Shown here: one piece after another, positions 6,505 to 6,917 of the stretch
How positions within the stretch are numbered: the first letter of the stretch is position 1
How the letters are laid out: the number at the start of each line of letters is the position of its first letter
Assembly (NCBI GenBank): GCA_025455505.1
Contig: JALOMK010000123.1
Coordinates: 1-6,917, forward strand
Reading direction: 5' to 3'
Origin: Bacteroidales bacterium
GTDB taxonomy: Bacteria; Bacteroidota; Bacteroidia; Bacteroidales; VadinHA17
Length of the DNA stretch: 6,917 bases
The notes under the pieces: generated by a model
The model's database searches: none
The model's input: only the letters and a program-made list of their open reading frames with translations
What the model was told of the DNA's origin: nothing
Made by a program: the position numbers and the translations under genes

Positions 6505-6917
6505 TTATGGACATTTGCCGAAATATTTGTCGAGCAGGTCCTGCGCAGCCTTGTATGATGTAATCTTACCTTTGTACAGTTCCTGTTCAAGCAGAGGCAT
6601 CATTCCTGCCACCGCGGCAGAGTTATAAAAGGAATTCTTCAATGTCTCTGCAATCATGGCATGCATCCTTATCACTGCCTGCTGACGCCTGTGAAATTCG
6701 AAATAGCCTGATTCCCTTGTAGCCCTTACATATTCATCTATTGAATTCCAGAGGACTTCTATGCCCTTATTCTCGAGTGCGGAACAAGTCATTACCCTTG
6801 GCAGCCAGCCGGAGGGCTTGCGCGAAAATAGCATAAGTGCATTCTGGTAGTTTACCCTGGCCCCCTCGGCAAAGATCCTGTTCGATCCGTCAGCCTTCGT
6901 AACTGCAATAATATCAG
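6505..6917 (-). CDS. MeaB/ArgK-type GTPase, C-terminal part (5' end outside window)
   Basis: The frame is open to the window edge; the last 136 residues are visible, ending in TAA at 6505-6507. The ATG at 6834 is internal. The fragment begins with DIIAVTKADGSN, which fits the guanine-recognition G4 motif (N/T)KxD, and continues through a CSALENKGI stretch resembling the SA-type G5 motif. It ends in a helical C-terminal arm used for dimerisation in this family. MeaB is a cytoplasmic G-protein chaperone that protects adenosylcobalamin-dependent methylmalonyl-CoA mutase and gates cofactor loading. The P-loop and switch regions lie outside the window. The mutase genes, often adjacent, are not visible here. 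The family call is strong; the partner enzyme is inferred from the family. Confidence 0.88.
   Translation of the reverse strand, partial: DIIAVTKADGSNRIFAEGARVNYQNALMLFSRKPSGWLPRVMTCSALENKGIEVLWNSIDEYVRATRESGYFEFHRRQQAVIRMHAMIAETLKNSFYNSAAVAGMMPLLEQELYKGKITSYKAAQDLLDKYFGKCP

Noticed and set aside
6468..6505. Direct repeat TTGTTAAT (6468-6475 and 6498-6505) in the gap before the TlpA-like gene
   Set aside because: Short and AT-rich with a 30-bp spacing that suggests no known binding geometry; the second copy reaches into the MeaB-type stop codon.
5339..6514. Longer version of the TlpA-like protein starting at the ATG at 6514
   Set aside because: The extra 24 residues are Asn/Ile-rich, precede a normal lipoprotein signal, overlap the MeaB-type stop region and cover a perfect -7 box.

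Overview
This window most resembles a chromosome segment of a Bacteroidetes (Bacteroidales-like) bacterium. The evidence is a perfect TAnnTTTG-type -7 element upstream of at least two genes, start codons with weak or absent Shine-Dalgarno sequences, an RprX/RprY-like two-component pair, a TlpA-type thioredoxin lipoprotein with a DUF4369-like N-terminus, and a secreted GH43-F5/8-FN3 glycosidase. Family assignments come from reading motifs by eye; no database search was run.

Layout. (i) Bases 2-331 are the 3' end of a plus-strand gene, possibly an M14-type zinc carboxypeptidase, followed by a strong bidirectional hairpin (334-369). (ii) A minus-strand gene (387-1091) encodes an exported protein with a highly charged coiled coil and a beta-rich C-terminal domain. 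(iii) A 147-bp divergent intergenic region (1092-1238) holds a tandem TTAAC array with an 11-bp period between two candidate -7 boxes. (iv) A plus-strand cluster follows: a membrane histidine kinase (1239-2633), a secreted GH43 glycosidase whose start overlaps the kinase stop (2627-4429), and, after a 68-bp gap, an OmpR/PhoB-family response regulator (4498-5193). (v) A second strong bidirectional hairpin (5283-5316) separates this cluster from minus-strand genes. (vi) A TlpA-like lipoprotein (5339-6442) lies downstream of the 3' end of a MeaB/ArgK-type GTPase gene (6505 to the window edge).

How the genes may work together. The block 387-5193 is closed on both sides by strong hairpins and looks like one signalling module: a sensor kinase, a regulator, a glycosidase between them, and a divergently transcribed envelope protein. 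The 11-bp-spaced TTAAC repeats have the geometry expected of an OmpR/PhoB-family operator and lie close upstream of both divergent promoters. The working hypothesis, which is inference, is that the regulator at 4498 binds there and controls both its own operon and the envelope protein. The envelope protein could be an output or a feedback partner of the sensor. Separating the kinase and regulator genes by a glycosidase gene is the most unusual feature of the layout. The TlpA and MeaB genes look like ordinary neighbours unrelated to this module.
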